This document shows, one piece after another, positions 7,067 to 15,071 of a stretch of DNA of 47,865 bases. A program made the translations under genes and the position numbers. The notes under the pieces were generated by a model, which saw nothing but the letters and a program-made list of their open reading frames with translations, was not told the origin of the DNA and did not search any database. How positions within the stretch are numbered: position 1 is the stretch's first letter; each line of letters starts with the position of its first letter. Source of the DNA: an uncultured Agathobaculum sp. (GTDB taxonomy: Bacteria; Bacillota; Clostridia; Oscillospirales; Butyricicoccaceae); contig NZ_CALWUQ010000005.1 of the NCBI RefSeq assembly GCF_944384695.1, positions 1 through 47,865 of the forward strand, given 5' to 3'.

Positions 7067-7102
7067 GGATATTGGATGATATGCAATAACAGAATACTTC
7101 TT

Positions 7103-7145
7103 TTTCGTATAAAATGCTCGGATTACCCGAATTGCATATACGAAA
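7103..7145. promoter_or_regulatory. Nested dyad upstream of the sugar ABC operon
   Basis: TTTCGTATA (7103-7111) and TATACGAAA (7137-7145) are perfect 9-bp inverted arms. The 25-nt interval contains a second dyad, TCGG/CCGA, on the same axis. The region lies 150-195 nt upstream of the ABC gene. It could be an operator, for example for the AraC-type response regulator at 10925, or a transcribed hairpin. Confidence 0.5.
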
Positions 7146-7233
7146 TGTACAAAATAAAAGCGAGTATTTTTTTCATATTCACAATTTTACGAAATATCCA
7201 AAAATCCTCCCCCCTCATGTGAAAAATGAAAGT

Positions 7234-7261
7234 TTGAGAATATGAAATACTTTGATAAAAT
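7234..7261 (+). promoter_or_regulatory. Candidate promoter of the sugar ABC operon
   Basis: TTGAGA (7234-7239), a 16-nt spacer and TAAAAT (7256-7261) lie 37 nt before the ATPase start, in the A+T-rich stretch that follows the Imm70 remnant. Confidence 0.5.
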
Positions 7262-7297
7262 TATCACAAGGAAATGTAAAAGCGGGGAGGGAAAAGC

Positions 7298-8791
7298 ATG
7301 GAGTATATTCTGGAAATGAAGGATATCAGTAAAACATTTCCCGGCGTCAAAGCGCTGGACCATGTACAGCTTCAGATAAGACCCGGAGAAGTGCATGCAC
7401 TGATGGGTGAAAACGGTGCTGGAAAGTCCACGCTGATGAAAATCCTGATGGGCATTTACACCAAGGATGAAGGCGGGGAAATCCTCTTTAACGGGCAGCC
7501 ATATAAGATTTCTAACCCCAAGGAGGCGATGGATCACGGTGTTGCAATGATTCATCAGGAGTTGAATCCAATTCTGGATATGACCGTGTATGAAAACATT
7601 TTTGTAGGCCGGGAGTTGCGTAAACACGGATTGGTGGATAACAAAGCAGAGATAGAAGAAGCGCAAAGGCTGATTGAAGAGTGCGGACTGCACGTATCTC
7701 CCAAGGAAAGGCTTCGCAATCTGACCGTTGCACAGTGCCAGTTGATTGAAATCATCAAGGCAATCTCTATCAATGCCAAAGTGATTATCATGGATGAGCC
7801 GACAGCTGCCATCACGGAACGCGAAGTGGAACTGCTGTTTGGCCATATTCGCAGACTGAAAGAAAAAGGCGTTGCCATCATTTACATATCGCATCGTATG
7901 GATGAGATTTTCACCATTTGTGATCGTGTCAGCGTATATCGCGATGGACAGTACATTGGTTCGGGAGATACAAAAGACCTGGATGAAGCGCAGCTGATCA
8001 AAATGATGGTCGGTCGTGAGATTACGGATGTATTCCCCAAATTGGATGCACAAATCGGTGAAAAAATATTTGAAGCGAAAGATATTGTCCGTGCAGACAA
8101 CAAGGTAAAAGGGGTCAGTTTTTGTGTCCGCAAGGGAGAAATCCTGGGAATCGGCGGTTTGGTCGGCGCAGGCCGCAGTGAACTGGTGGAAGGCATTTTC
8201 GGTATGCACGAACTTTCCGGCGGAGAAATTTTTGTCAAGGGCAAAAAAGTTAATGTGCATTCGCCGCATGATATCATCAAGGAAGGCGTCGCTTTAATCA
8301 CGGAGGACCGTAAAGTAACCGGCCTGAACCTGAGTGGTTCGGTTAACGACAATATTGCTATGGTTGCTATCCAAAAACTGGTCACCAATGGTTTGTATAA
8401 TAAAAATAAAGCACGCAGCGCTTCAATGGAGTATATCAAAAAGCTGAATATCAAAACTCCTTCCGGCGATCAAATCGTTGGGAACCTGTCCGGCGGCAAT
8501 CAGCAGAAAGTGGTTATTGCAAAGTGGCTGCTGAACGATCCCGATATTATCATTTTGGATGAACCCACCCGTGGCATCGATGTCGGCGCAAAGCGCGATA
8601 TTTATCTGCTGCTGGGCAGTCTGGTACAGCAGGGGAAAGCGGTTATTATGATTTCTTCGGAAATTCCGGAACTGATGGGGGTTTGTGATCGCATCATGGT
8701 CATGTGCGAAGGGAAGCTTTCGGGTGAGGTCACGCGGGACGAGTTCTCTCAGGAACGGATTATGACGCTCGCCTCCGCCATTGAGGTATAA
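7298..8791 (+). CDS. Sugar ABC transporter ATPase, RbsA/MglA type
   Basis: The 497-residue protein contains two fused ABC domains. Domain 1 has Walker A GENGAGKST (37-45), a diverged signature, and Walker B with catalytic Glu in VIIMDEPTAAI. Domain 2 has the usual degenerate Walker A VGAGRSE, a full LSGGNQQK signature and IIILDEPTRGID. This is the standard layout of carbohydrate uptake family 2 ATPases that energise ribose, galactose, xylose or autoinducer-2 import. The start follows GGGGAGGGAAAAGC. The permease gene begins 14 nt after the stop. It also serves as an internal yardstick for the motif-less double-ABC protein at 13343-14773. Confidence 0.93.
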   Translation: MEYILEMKDISKTFPGVKALDHVQLQIRPGEVHALMGENGAGKSTLMKILMGIYTKDEGGEILFNGQPYKISNPKEAMDHGVAMIHQELNPILDMTVYENIFVGRELRKHGLVDNKAEIEEAQRLIEECGLHVSPKERLRNLTVAQCQLIEIIKAISINAKVIIMDEPTAAITEREVELLFGHIRRLKEKGVAIIYISHRMDEIFTICDRVSVYRDGQYIGSGDTKDLDEAQLIKMMVGREITDVFPKLDAQIGEKIFEAKDIVRADNKVKGVSFCVRKGEILGIGGLVGAGRSELVEGIFGMHELSGGEIFVKGKKVNVHSPHDIIKEGVALITEDRKVTGLNLSGSVNDNIAMVAIQKLVTNGLYNKNKARSASMEYIKKLNIKTPSGDQIVGNLSGGNQQKVVIAKWLLNDPDIIILDEPTRGIDVGAKRDIYLLLGSLVQQGKAVIMISSEIPELMGVCDRIMVMCEGKLSGEVTRDEFSQERIMTLASAIEV

Positions 8792-8805
8792 AGGAAGGGG
8801 AAACT

Positions 8806-9753
8806 ATGAAAAAGACAAAAAGTGCAAAAGCGCTGATCAGTGAATATTTTATTTTCGTGATCTTTATTGCGCTGGTCATTGTGTTGACTTGTTTGAAGCC
8901 CAGCTTTATTCAGCCGAGCAATTTGGTCAATATCTTAAAGCAGGCATCCATCAACGGCATTCTGGCGTTTGGCATGATGTTTGTCATTATTGCCGGCGGT
9001 TTTGACATGTCGGTTGGCTCCACGGTCGCATTTGCAGGCATTTTGGCTGCAATGCTGGGTCAGGGACAGTATCCGCTGATTGTACCGCTCGTTATCGCCA
9101 TGCTGGCAGGACTTGCCGTCGGCGTGGTCAACGGTGTTGGCGTTGCAGTGGGTGACCTGCCGCCGTTCATTATGACGCTCGGTACCATGACCGCGGTGCG
9201 CGGCTTGGCGCTTCTGACCTCCAACGGTAAGCCAATTACCGGTATCAGTCAGGAATATAGGGCGGTTGCGGCAAATTCCATTGCCGGGATTCCAATGCTG
9301 GCGATTTTCCTTGTGATTGTTATTCTGATTTGTTCTTTCGTGTTGGCCAAAACGGTTTATGGTCGTCGTGTTTATGCCTGCGGCGGCAACTTGCAGGCCG
9401 CACGTGTTTCCGGCATCAACACGACGCTGATTCGCATTTCGACCTTTGCAATTGCCGGCTTGCTGGCTGGATTGAGCGGCTTTCTGATGACCTCCCGTGT
9501 CACCATCGGTCAACCGACCGCAGCAGAAAGCTACGAAATGGACGCGATTACCGCATGTGTTGTCGGCGGCGTATCCATGTCGGGCGGCGTTGGCAAGCCG
9601 TGGGGTGTTGTCATCGGCTGTCTGCTGATTACAGTAATTGCAAACGGCTTGGATATTATGGGCGTTTCGTCCCACTGGCAGAAAATCGTAAAGGGCGCTA
9701 TTATCGTTCTGGCGGTTTTGATTGATGTGAAGGGAAAGAGCAAGAAAAACTGA
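8806..9753 (+). CDS. Sugar ABC transporter permease, RbsC type
   Basis: This 315-residue integral membrane protein has 8-10 hydrophobic helices. It carries the family signatures GILAFGMMFVIIAGGFDMSVG near residues 50-70 (read in two blocks), LPPFIMTLGTM, and the late SGGVGKPWGVVIGCLL. These match BPD_transp_2 permeases of the ribose/galactose class. Length is typical. It follows the ATPase by 14 nt with GGAAGGGG as ribosome binding site. It forms the channel with the ATPase at 7298 and receives substrate from the lipoprotein at 9822. The sugar cannot be read from the permease. Confidence 0.92.
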   Translation: MKKTKSAKALISEYFIFVIFIALVIVLTCLKPSFIQPSNLVNILKQASINGILAFGMMFVIIAGGFDMSVGSTVAFAGILAAMLGQGQYPLIVPLVIAMLAGLAVGVVNGVGVAVGDLPPFIMTLGTMTAVRGLALLTSNGKPITGISQEYRAVAANSIAGIPMLAIFLVIVILICSFVLAKTVYGRRVYACGGNLQAARVSGINTTLIRISTFAIAGLLAGLSGFLMTSRVTIGQPTAAESYEMDAITACVVGGVSMSGGVGKPWGVVIGCLLITVIANGLDIMGVSSHWQKIVKGAIIVLAVLIDVKGKSKKN

Positions 9754-9821
9754 CGGATGTTAGGAACAAGGGCGAAGTCCGGTCCTGTTCTTATCATAAA
9801 TGCATTTGAGGAGGAAGTAAA

Positions 9822-10793
9822 ATGAGCAAAAAGAGACTTCTTGCCATGCTAATGGCCGGCGCAATGACGCTGGGCGTGGCAACCGGCTGCGGCAACACCG
9901 CAACCAATGACGCGCAGAATTCTGATGCGGGCACAGATTCAACCGACGGCGCTTATAAGATTGCGCTGATTCAGCAGCATCAGACCAATGCATTCCAGAT
10001 TGCAGTATCCGAAGCAGCCGAAGCAAAGGCCGAGGAGATGGGCGTTGACCTGACAATCCTGAGTGCGGATCAGGATGCTGCTACGCAGATCAGCCAGATT
10101 GAGCAGTGCGTCTCCGAGGGCTTCAATGCCATTCTGTTTGAGCCTGTTGATCCGGATGGCCTGTGCGATGCTGCAAAGAGTGCAGCGGATGCGGGTGTGG
10201 TCGTCATCAACATCATTTCGGCTTGCACCGATTGGGAAAACTACGGCATCTCGGCGGTTTCCTATGGCGATAACGTCAAGGCTGGCGAGACCGAAATGCA
10301 ACATGTTGCGGACCTGCTGGATGGCAAGGGCAATATCGCAATCCTGACGGGCCCCTCCGGTGACTCGGGTGGCTTGCAGCGCATGGAAGGCTACGAGAAC
10401 ATTCTGAAGAATTATCCGGACATGGTTCAGGTTGTTGCACCGGCAGACTGCCAGTGGGATACTGCCAGCGCGCAGGCAACGGTAGAGAGCTGGCTGTCCG
10501 CATATGATTTGGATGCAATCATCTGCGAGAATGATGGCATGGCAGTTGGCGCAGGCAATGCAGCGGGCGCCAACAGTGGCATCGTTATTGCAGGCGTTGA
10601 CGGTACGCCGGACGGCTTTGAAGCCATCAAAGATGGCCGCATCACCGGAACGGTTTCCCAGAACGGTGGCGCAATGGCCGCCAACGCTATCGAAGCTGCT
10701 GTGACGCTGCTCGACGGCGGCACGCTGGAGGAGAACGTGATTATCACCGACAACACCTGGATTGATGCATCCAATGTTGCAGATTACGAATAA
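9822..10793 (+). CDS. Sugar-binding lipoprotein, RbsB type
   Basis: The 323-residue protein has a lipoprotein signal (KKR, then LLAMLMAGAMTLGVATGC) with the lipidated Cys at 23, followed by a Thr/Asn/Asp-rich linker. The mature part is a periplasmic-binding-protein-like type I fold: YKIALIQQHQTNAFQ, FEPVDPDGL, ILTGPSGDSGGLQRMEGY, IICENDGMAVGAGNA, VIAGVDGTPDGFEAIKDG and the C-terminal NTWID. It captures a sugar or related ligand outside the membrane for the permease. Several Trp and acidic residues (DWENYG, DCQWDT) may line the pocket, but I cannot name the ligand. The gene ends at the terminator-like hairpin at 10861. Confidence 0.92.
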   Translation: MSKKRLLAMLMAGAMTLGVATGCGNTATNDAQNSDAGTDSTDGAYKIALIQQHQTNAFQIAVSEAAEAKAEEMGVDLTILSADQDAATQISQIEQCVSEGFNAILFEPVDPDGLCDAAKSAADAGVVVINIISACTDWENYGISAVSYGDNVKAGETEMQHVADLLDGKGNIAILTGPSGDSGGLQRMEGYENILKNYPDMVQVVAPADCQWDTASAQATVESWLSAYDLDAIICENDGMAVGAGNAAGANSGIVIAGVDGTPDGFEAIKDGRITGTVSQNGGAMAANAIEAAVTLLDGGTLEENVIITDNTWIDASNVADYE

Positions 10794-10824
10794 CATCCTT
10801 TGTTCGTATATGCATGATTTTCAT

Positions 10825-10853
10825 TTGGCAAACGGCAGCTAAAGTGTTATGAT
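10825..10853 (+). promoter_or_regulatory. Promoter of the two-component operon
   Basis: TTGGCA (10825-10830), a 17-nt spacer and TATGAT (10848-10853) form a near-consensus promoter. The predicted start of transcription, about 10860, coincides with the hairpin at 10861-10892. Confidence 0.7.
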
Positions 10854-10860
10854 GAATATG

Positions 10861-10892
10861 GAAAAGGGAAAACGAATGCGTTTTCCCTTTTC
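10861..10892 (+). terminator. Hairpin: ABC operon terminator and/or 5' leader stem
   Basis: GAAAAGGGAAAACG (10861-10874) pairs perfectly with CGTTTTCCCTTTTC (10879-10892) over a 4-nt loop, then TTAT. It can terminate the ABC transcript. It also sits exactly at the 5' end of the transcript expected from the promoter at 10825-10853, where it could act as a protective 5' stem. Confidence 0.75.
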
Positions 10893-10924
10893 TTATAGCA
10901 TCCGTATTTTACCGGGGGTGGATT

Positions 10925-12508
10925 ATGTTAAGGGTAGTTCTTGCAGACGATGAAATCAAAGTGATTTTGCTGATGCAGAAGCTAATTGATTGGCAATCGC
11001 TTGGTTATGAAGTCGTCGGAATTGCCAATGACGGCTTTCGTGCTCTGGAGCTGGTAAAAGAAAAACAGCCTCACTTGCTTATAACCGATATACGCATGCC
11101 CGGTTGCGACGGGATTGATTTAATCCGGCGTGCCAAGGAGTTACAGCCCAAATTACATTCAATCATAATTAGTGGGTATCGCCAATTTGAATATGCACAG
11201 AATGCCCTGAAATATGGCGTGGAAGATTATCTTCTCAAACCGCTCAAGCAGGAGGAGCTGTACGGGATTCTGGTTCGGTTAAAGGATAAGCTGGGAGAGG
11301 AAGCGGAGCTGGAATTTCAGTTGAAAAAGAGTGGGGAGCGGCGTCAGGAGCATCTGATGGCTGCGCTTGAAAATGCTGTTGCCCGGCACGAGCCGTTCCT
11401 GAACGCGGAGCAGGCAGCAGCGGAATACGGCTTTCACTTTACAGAGGGCAGCTATTTCGCTGTTCTGGTCAAACCGGATATCTCCCATGCAGAACAGTAT
11501 GGAGACGGATATCAGATGATTATGCACCATGCTTTGGAGATCGTGCGGCGCGAGGTGCATCAGCTGGCCGATGAATATGCAGTCGCGGTCCAAAAGGAGG
11601 GCGTGGCAGCGATATTGTTTCTGCGGAATTATCAGGCGGTCGAAGTCAAGCAAGCGTTTACGAAGATTCGTAAGGAGATTGAGAAACAGCGCGATCTGTT
11701 TTGGGATATTCGAAGCACAGTCTGTTTGGGCAGCCGAAAAAACTGTTTGGAAAAAATGGAGATTTCCATGCGTGAGGCGATGTGGCTTTGTCTGGATCGG
11801 CTTTGCCGGGTGCAGCCATGGCGCGATGCGGAGGCCGAACCGCCTGCGTTGGACGAACGGTATCAAATGGACCCTGCACAGAAAAAGCGTTTGCAGGAGG
11901 CGGCGGAATGCTTGGATGAAGAGCGGTTTCAACAGGAATTGGATGATAGTTATCGCTGTATTTTACCGAAAAAACCGTTGAACGGACAAATGCTGGAAGA
12001 CTGGTTTGAGCAGATTGTGGATGCTGCCAATTACGGCATGGGCCAAAGCGGAAACGTAGAAGAACGGTTTACAGAAACCATGCGGGAAAATTTCTGGCGC
12101 TGCACCAATGCGCAAGACATTTTCCGACTGCTGCGGGAGGGCATTCAGCAACAAATCCGGTCGCTCAAGGAAGAAAAAGCTCGAAAAGAAACGCGCCCGA
12201 TTACAGAAGCCAAGCGCTATATTCAGCAGCATTATCAGGAAGCATTGCGTCTGGAGGATGTCAGCAGTGCGGTTGGATTCAACGCAACGTATTTTTCTGC
12301 ACTTTTTAAAAAGGAGACCGGTCAGAATTTTATGGATTATTTGACCGAACTGCGGATAAATAAATCCAAAGAGCTGCTTTGCACGGACGACTTGTCCATT
12401 CAGGATGTGGCGGAAATGGTAGGCTACCGGGACTTGAAGTATTTTTCCCGTCTGTTTAAAAAAACGACAGGCGTCAGTCCGTCGGATTATAAAAAGCTGT
12501 ACAAGTAA
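10925..12508 (+). CDS. YesN-type response regulator (receiver + AraC HTH)
   Basis: In this 527-residue protein the N-terminal receiver carries the acidic pair DDE (8-10), phospho-acceptor Asp55 in LLITDIRMPG, and Lys in DYLLKPLK. A long middle region of about 280 residues links it to a C-terminal AraC/XylS double helix-turn-helix (about 425-527; AKRYIQQHYQEALRLEDV, VGYRDLKYFSRLFKKTTG). Proteins of this type pair with YesM-like kinases and often activate neighbouring carbohydrate transporters. Here the kinase gene follows by 9 nt and the sugar ABC operon lies just upstream, the likely target. The GGGGGTG upstream serves as ribosome binding site. Confidence 0.9.
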   Translation: MLRVVLADDEIKVILLMQKLIDWQSLGYEVVGIANDGFRALELVKEKQPHLLITDIRMPGCDGIDLIRRAKELQPKLHSIIISGYRQFEYAQNALKYGVEDYLLKPLKQEELYGILVRLKDKLGEEAELEFQLKKSGERRQEHLMAALENAVARHEPFLNAEQAAAEYGFHFTEGSYFAVLVKPDISHAEQYGDGYQMIMHHALEIVRREVHQLADEYAVAVQKEGVAAILFLRNYQAVEVKQAFTKIRKEIEKQRDLFWDIRSTVCLGSRKNCLEKMEISMREAMWLCLDRLCRVQPWRDAEAEPPALDERYQMDPAQKKRLQEAAECLDEERFQQELDDSYRCILPKKPLNGQMLEDWFEQIVDAANYGMGQSGNVEERFTETMRENFWRCTNAQDIFRLLREGIQQQIRSLKEEKARKETRPITEAKRYIQQHYQEALRLEDVSSAVGFNATYFSALFKKETGQNFMDYLTELRINKSKELLCTDDLSIQDVAEMVGYRDLKYFSRLFKKTTGVSPSDYKKLYK

Positions 12509-12517
12509 GGTGATTCT

Positions 12518-13339
12518 ATGTCGTTGAGAGGTGGATTTCAATTTTGGCGTGCACTTCGGCGTTACAGAAATGACAAAAATCTGGAAGCGGTGCTGCAATT
12601 GGACTGGAGCAAGAGTCCGAATCTGAGTGCATTTCTGGGTGATATTGAGGACCGGCTGCACGGCGAAGAAATCACAAAGCTACGGCAGAAGCAGGCGGAA
12701 TATCTCGCACTGCAAAATCAGATTAACCCGCATTTTCTGTACAATGCATTGGAAGCAATCCGCGCGGATGCGCTGCTGGCAGATTGCGAAGAAATTGCTG
12801 AAACCACGGAGGCTTTGGCTACTTTTTTCCGGTATACCATCTCCAATGTGCAGGAATATGTCACCTTTTCCGATGAACTGGACAATGCAGAAAATTATTT
12901 TACCATCCAGCGATGCCGCTTTGGCGACAAGCTCTCTCTGGAGTTGGAAATGGAAAACGAAAATCTTTTGGAAGCACGCATGCCAAAGCTGATTTTGCAG
13001 CCTCTTGTGGAGAACGCGGTTTCACATGGTCTGGAAGGTAAGATTGAGCATGGCACGGTCCGAATCATTGTAGATAACAGTGAAGAGACGCTGTTTCTGC
13101 GTGTGCGTGACGATGGCATCGGCATGCCGGAAGAGCAGGTCGAAAGATTGAATGCGCAATTTGCAGGGGACAGCACAGATATCGGCGGCCAGCAGCGCGG
13201 CGGCATCGCGCTGCGGAATGTCAACAGCCGGATTCAGCTGATGTTCGGAGAAGATTACGGCCTTCGCATTTACAGTGCGGTTGGTATTGGTACAGAGTGC
13301 TGCATCACGCTGCCGCTGTTATCGCAGGAGGATGGATAA
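12518..13339 (+). CDS. Soluble YesM/LytS-type sensor histidine kinase
   Basis: The 273-residue protein contains the HisKA_7TM-type motif QNQINPHFLYNALEAI with His72, and an ATPase domain with N-box LQPLVENAVSHGL, G1 RVRDDGIGMP and G2 GGIALRNVNSRI. Catalytic motifs look intact. YesM-family kinases normally have two membrane helices and a 200-300 residue extracellular sensor. Here only about 60 charged residues precede the catalytic core and no hydrophobic segment exists. The kinase is therefore predicted to be cytosolic and must take its signal from a partner. The gene sits between its response regulator (9-nt gap) and the motif-less double-ABC gene (3-nt gap), which suggests a three-protein complex. 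Confidence 0.9.
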   Translation: MSLRGGFQFWRALRRYRNDKNLEAVLQLDWSKSPNLSAFLGDIEDRLHGEEITKLRQKQAEYLALQNQINPHFLYNALEAIRADALLADCEEIAETTEALATFFRYTISNVQEYVTFSDELDNAENYFTIQRCRFGDKLSLELEMENENLLEARMPKLILQPLVENAVSHGLEGKIEHGTVRIIVDNSEETLFLRVRDDGIGMPEEQVERLNAQFAGDSTDIGGQQRGGIALRNVNSRIQLMFGEDYGLRIYSAVGIGTECCITLPLLSQEDG

Positions 13340-13342
13340 TCC

Positions 13343-14773
13343 ATGAAAGAAGAACTGATCCGCGTTGAAAATGGCCATTTCCAACGCGAAGGCAGCGATT
13401 ATCAATTTGATATTGCGATTTGCCGCGGAGAGTGTGTCGGCATCTATGTGGATGAGCACTTAACCTCCGGCACGGCTTTTCTGGACATTTTCAAAGGGCA
13501 TTCGCATATGAAAAACGGAAAAGTCTTTTTGTATGGACGCCGTATGGGTTCCATTGATTTAGAACGCTGGGTCATGCAGCACAGTATCATAGCGGATAAA
13601 TTCCGGTTTGATTCCAAAGAATTGACGGTCTGGGATTTTATGATGGCGCTGAGCAAGCCGATGCGGTGGCGCAAGAACCGGGCAGCAGAAGCCGCACTGC
13701 ACACGCCGGAAACAGCGGAAATGCTGCAGCAGATGGGACTGTTTTTTTCATGGGACCAAAAGCTTTCCTCGCTATCCTTGCTGGATTACTATCGGCTTTC
13801 CGTGTTCCGTGTTTGGTTTTGGAAAAGTGAATTGCTCATTTTGGACCGACTGACGGAGATTCTGCGGTGGAAAGATTTGGAGCAGCTCATGCAGTGCATT
13901 CAAGTTTTGCTCAAACAGGGAGCTGCTGTAATGGTCTGTGATATGGATGAAGAATTTCTGTATCAATATACCGGCCGAGTTGAAATTATCAAGAACCGAA
14001 AATCGTTCTATCGCTTGTACCCGGAAGAATATGACGACCGGCTGTATGAAATTCTGGGGTGGAAACGCCGGAGCAACAGTGCGGTCCGTTCGGAGCCGTG
14101 TCACGATGAAAAAGTTGTTTTGTCGGTTGAAAATCTGACATTTCCAATGCTGAAACCATTGAATTTCCAGATTCGAAGCGGTGAAATTGCTTTTTTGCGG
14201 GATGAAAACTATAATACGGTATCGCAAATCCGGGATTGCTTTTTGCGGGAGAAAAGCTGGCTGAGCGGAGAATTTCGCCTGAATGGCAGAAAATATGAGC
14301 ATAGCGAATTATCCCGCATCATCGGTAAGGAAATCGGAATCCAAATTGAACGTCCGGACCGCCCAAGCGGCGTATTGTTCGATAAATTGACCGCGCTGGA
14401 CAATCTAAGCACCTGCTTGCTGCCTAAAGCCGGGCGGCACATCATACGCAAAAAGATGATGGACAATATCCAACAGGAGGCATCGGGATGGTTTGACAGG
14501 GATGCTCTGCTGCGTCCGCTGTGTGAATGGACCTTGCCGGAACGGCTTCGGTTTTCCTACTATAAATGGTATTTGCTCAATCCGCGGTTGCTTATCTGCT
14601 TTTTTCCGTTTGCCGGGCAGGAATCGGCGCATCATGAAATGATTATTGATATGCTGGTGATTTGTGCCAGAAGGGGGATGGCAATCTGGGTCATTTCATC
14701 CGGCATTGATGCGATTTGTGAAAAAACGCAAAACAAAGAATTTCTGCAAAGGTTACACTATGTCAACGAATAA
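13343..14773 (+). CDS. Catalytically dead RbsA-like double-ABC protein
   Basis: The 476-residue protein has the length and two-domain layout of RbsA-type ATPases. Domain 1 aligns as CRGECVGIYVDEHLTSGTAF where the intact neighbour has RPGEVHALMGENGAGKST, so the P-loop is gone. Its Walker B is ELLILDRLTEIL, with Arg for the catalytic Glu. Domain 2 has SGEIAFLRDENYNTVSQI at the P-loop and LLICFFPFAG at Walker B. The LSGGQ signatures have become LSSLSLLDYY and TLPERLRFSY. The frame is open and uninterrupted, so this is a maintained pseudo-ATPase and not an ordinary pseudogene. It starts 3 nt after the kinase. I infer a scaffold or signalling subunit that docks on the RbsC-type permease. Confidence 0.8.
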   Translation: MKEELIRVENGHFQREGSDYQFDIAICRGECVGIYVDEHLTSGTAFLDIFKGHSHMKNGKVFLYGRRMGSIDLERWVMQHSIIADKFRFDSKELTVWDFMMALSKPMRWRKNRAAEAALHTPETAEMLQQMGLFFSWDQKLSSLSLLDYYRLSVFRVWFWKSELLILDRLTEILRWKDLEQLMQCIQVLLKQGAAVMVCDMDEEFLYQYTGRVEIIKNRKSFYRLYPEEYDDRLYEILGWKRRSNSAVRSEPCHDEKVVLSVENLTFPMLKPLNFQIRSGEIAFLRDENYNTVSQIRDCFLREKSWLSGEFRLNGRKYEHSELSRIIGKEIGIQIERPDRPSGVLFDKLTALDNLSTCLLPKAGRHIIRKKMMDNIQQEASGWFDRDALLRPLCEWTLPERLRFSYYKWYLLNPRLLICFFPFAGQESAHHEMIIDMLVICARRGMAIWVISSGIDAICEKTQNKEFLQRLHYVNE

Positions 14774-14830
14774 ATGCTCCTGTTTACCTGTATGCCATAG
14801 GGTTGTCAAAGGTGTTGGGATATGCCAGCC

Positions 14831-14900
14831 TTGCCGCACGACGGCTTGGCGCCTGCATTTTACGTCCGCAGCCTGCCTTCGGCGGTGTCCATTCATTGAA
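14831..14900 (+). repeat. Dispersed intergenic repeat, copy 2
   Basis: This is the diverged partner of 1591-1660, with the shared core CGTCCGCAGCCTG at 14863-14875. It lies in the gap of about 300 nt between the pseudo-ATPase gene and the hemerythrin gene. Apart from this repeat and the promoter at 15006, I see no gene in that gap. Confidence 0.4.
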
Positions 14901-15005
14901 AACAGATGCCCACTCGGGTTTCCATATGGATGTCTTGCAACCTCTGTATGTTCGCGGAAGTGTAGGGCGGACGTTTTCCCAGTTTGGTGTTGCCGGAGAG
15001 AGCGC

Positions 15006-15034
15006 TTGCCTTTCTGCGTGAAGAGTGGTACAAT
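15006..15034 (+). promoter_or_regulatory. Promoter of the hemerythrin-CheX gene
   Basis: TTGCCT (15006-15011), a 17-nt spacer and TACAAT (15029-15034) lie 37 nt before the start codon. Confidence 0.65.
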
Positions 15035-15071
15035 GGTACAAGATTTTGTTGCAAAGAGGGAATGACAACAC

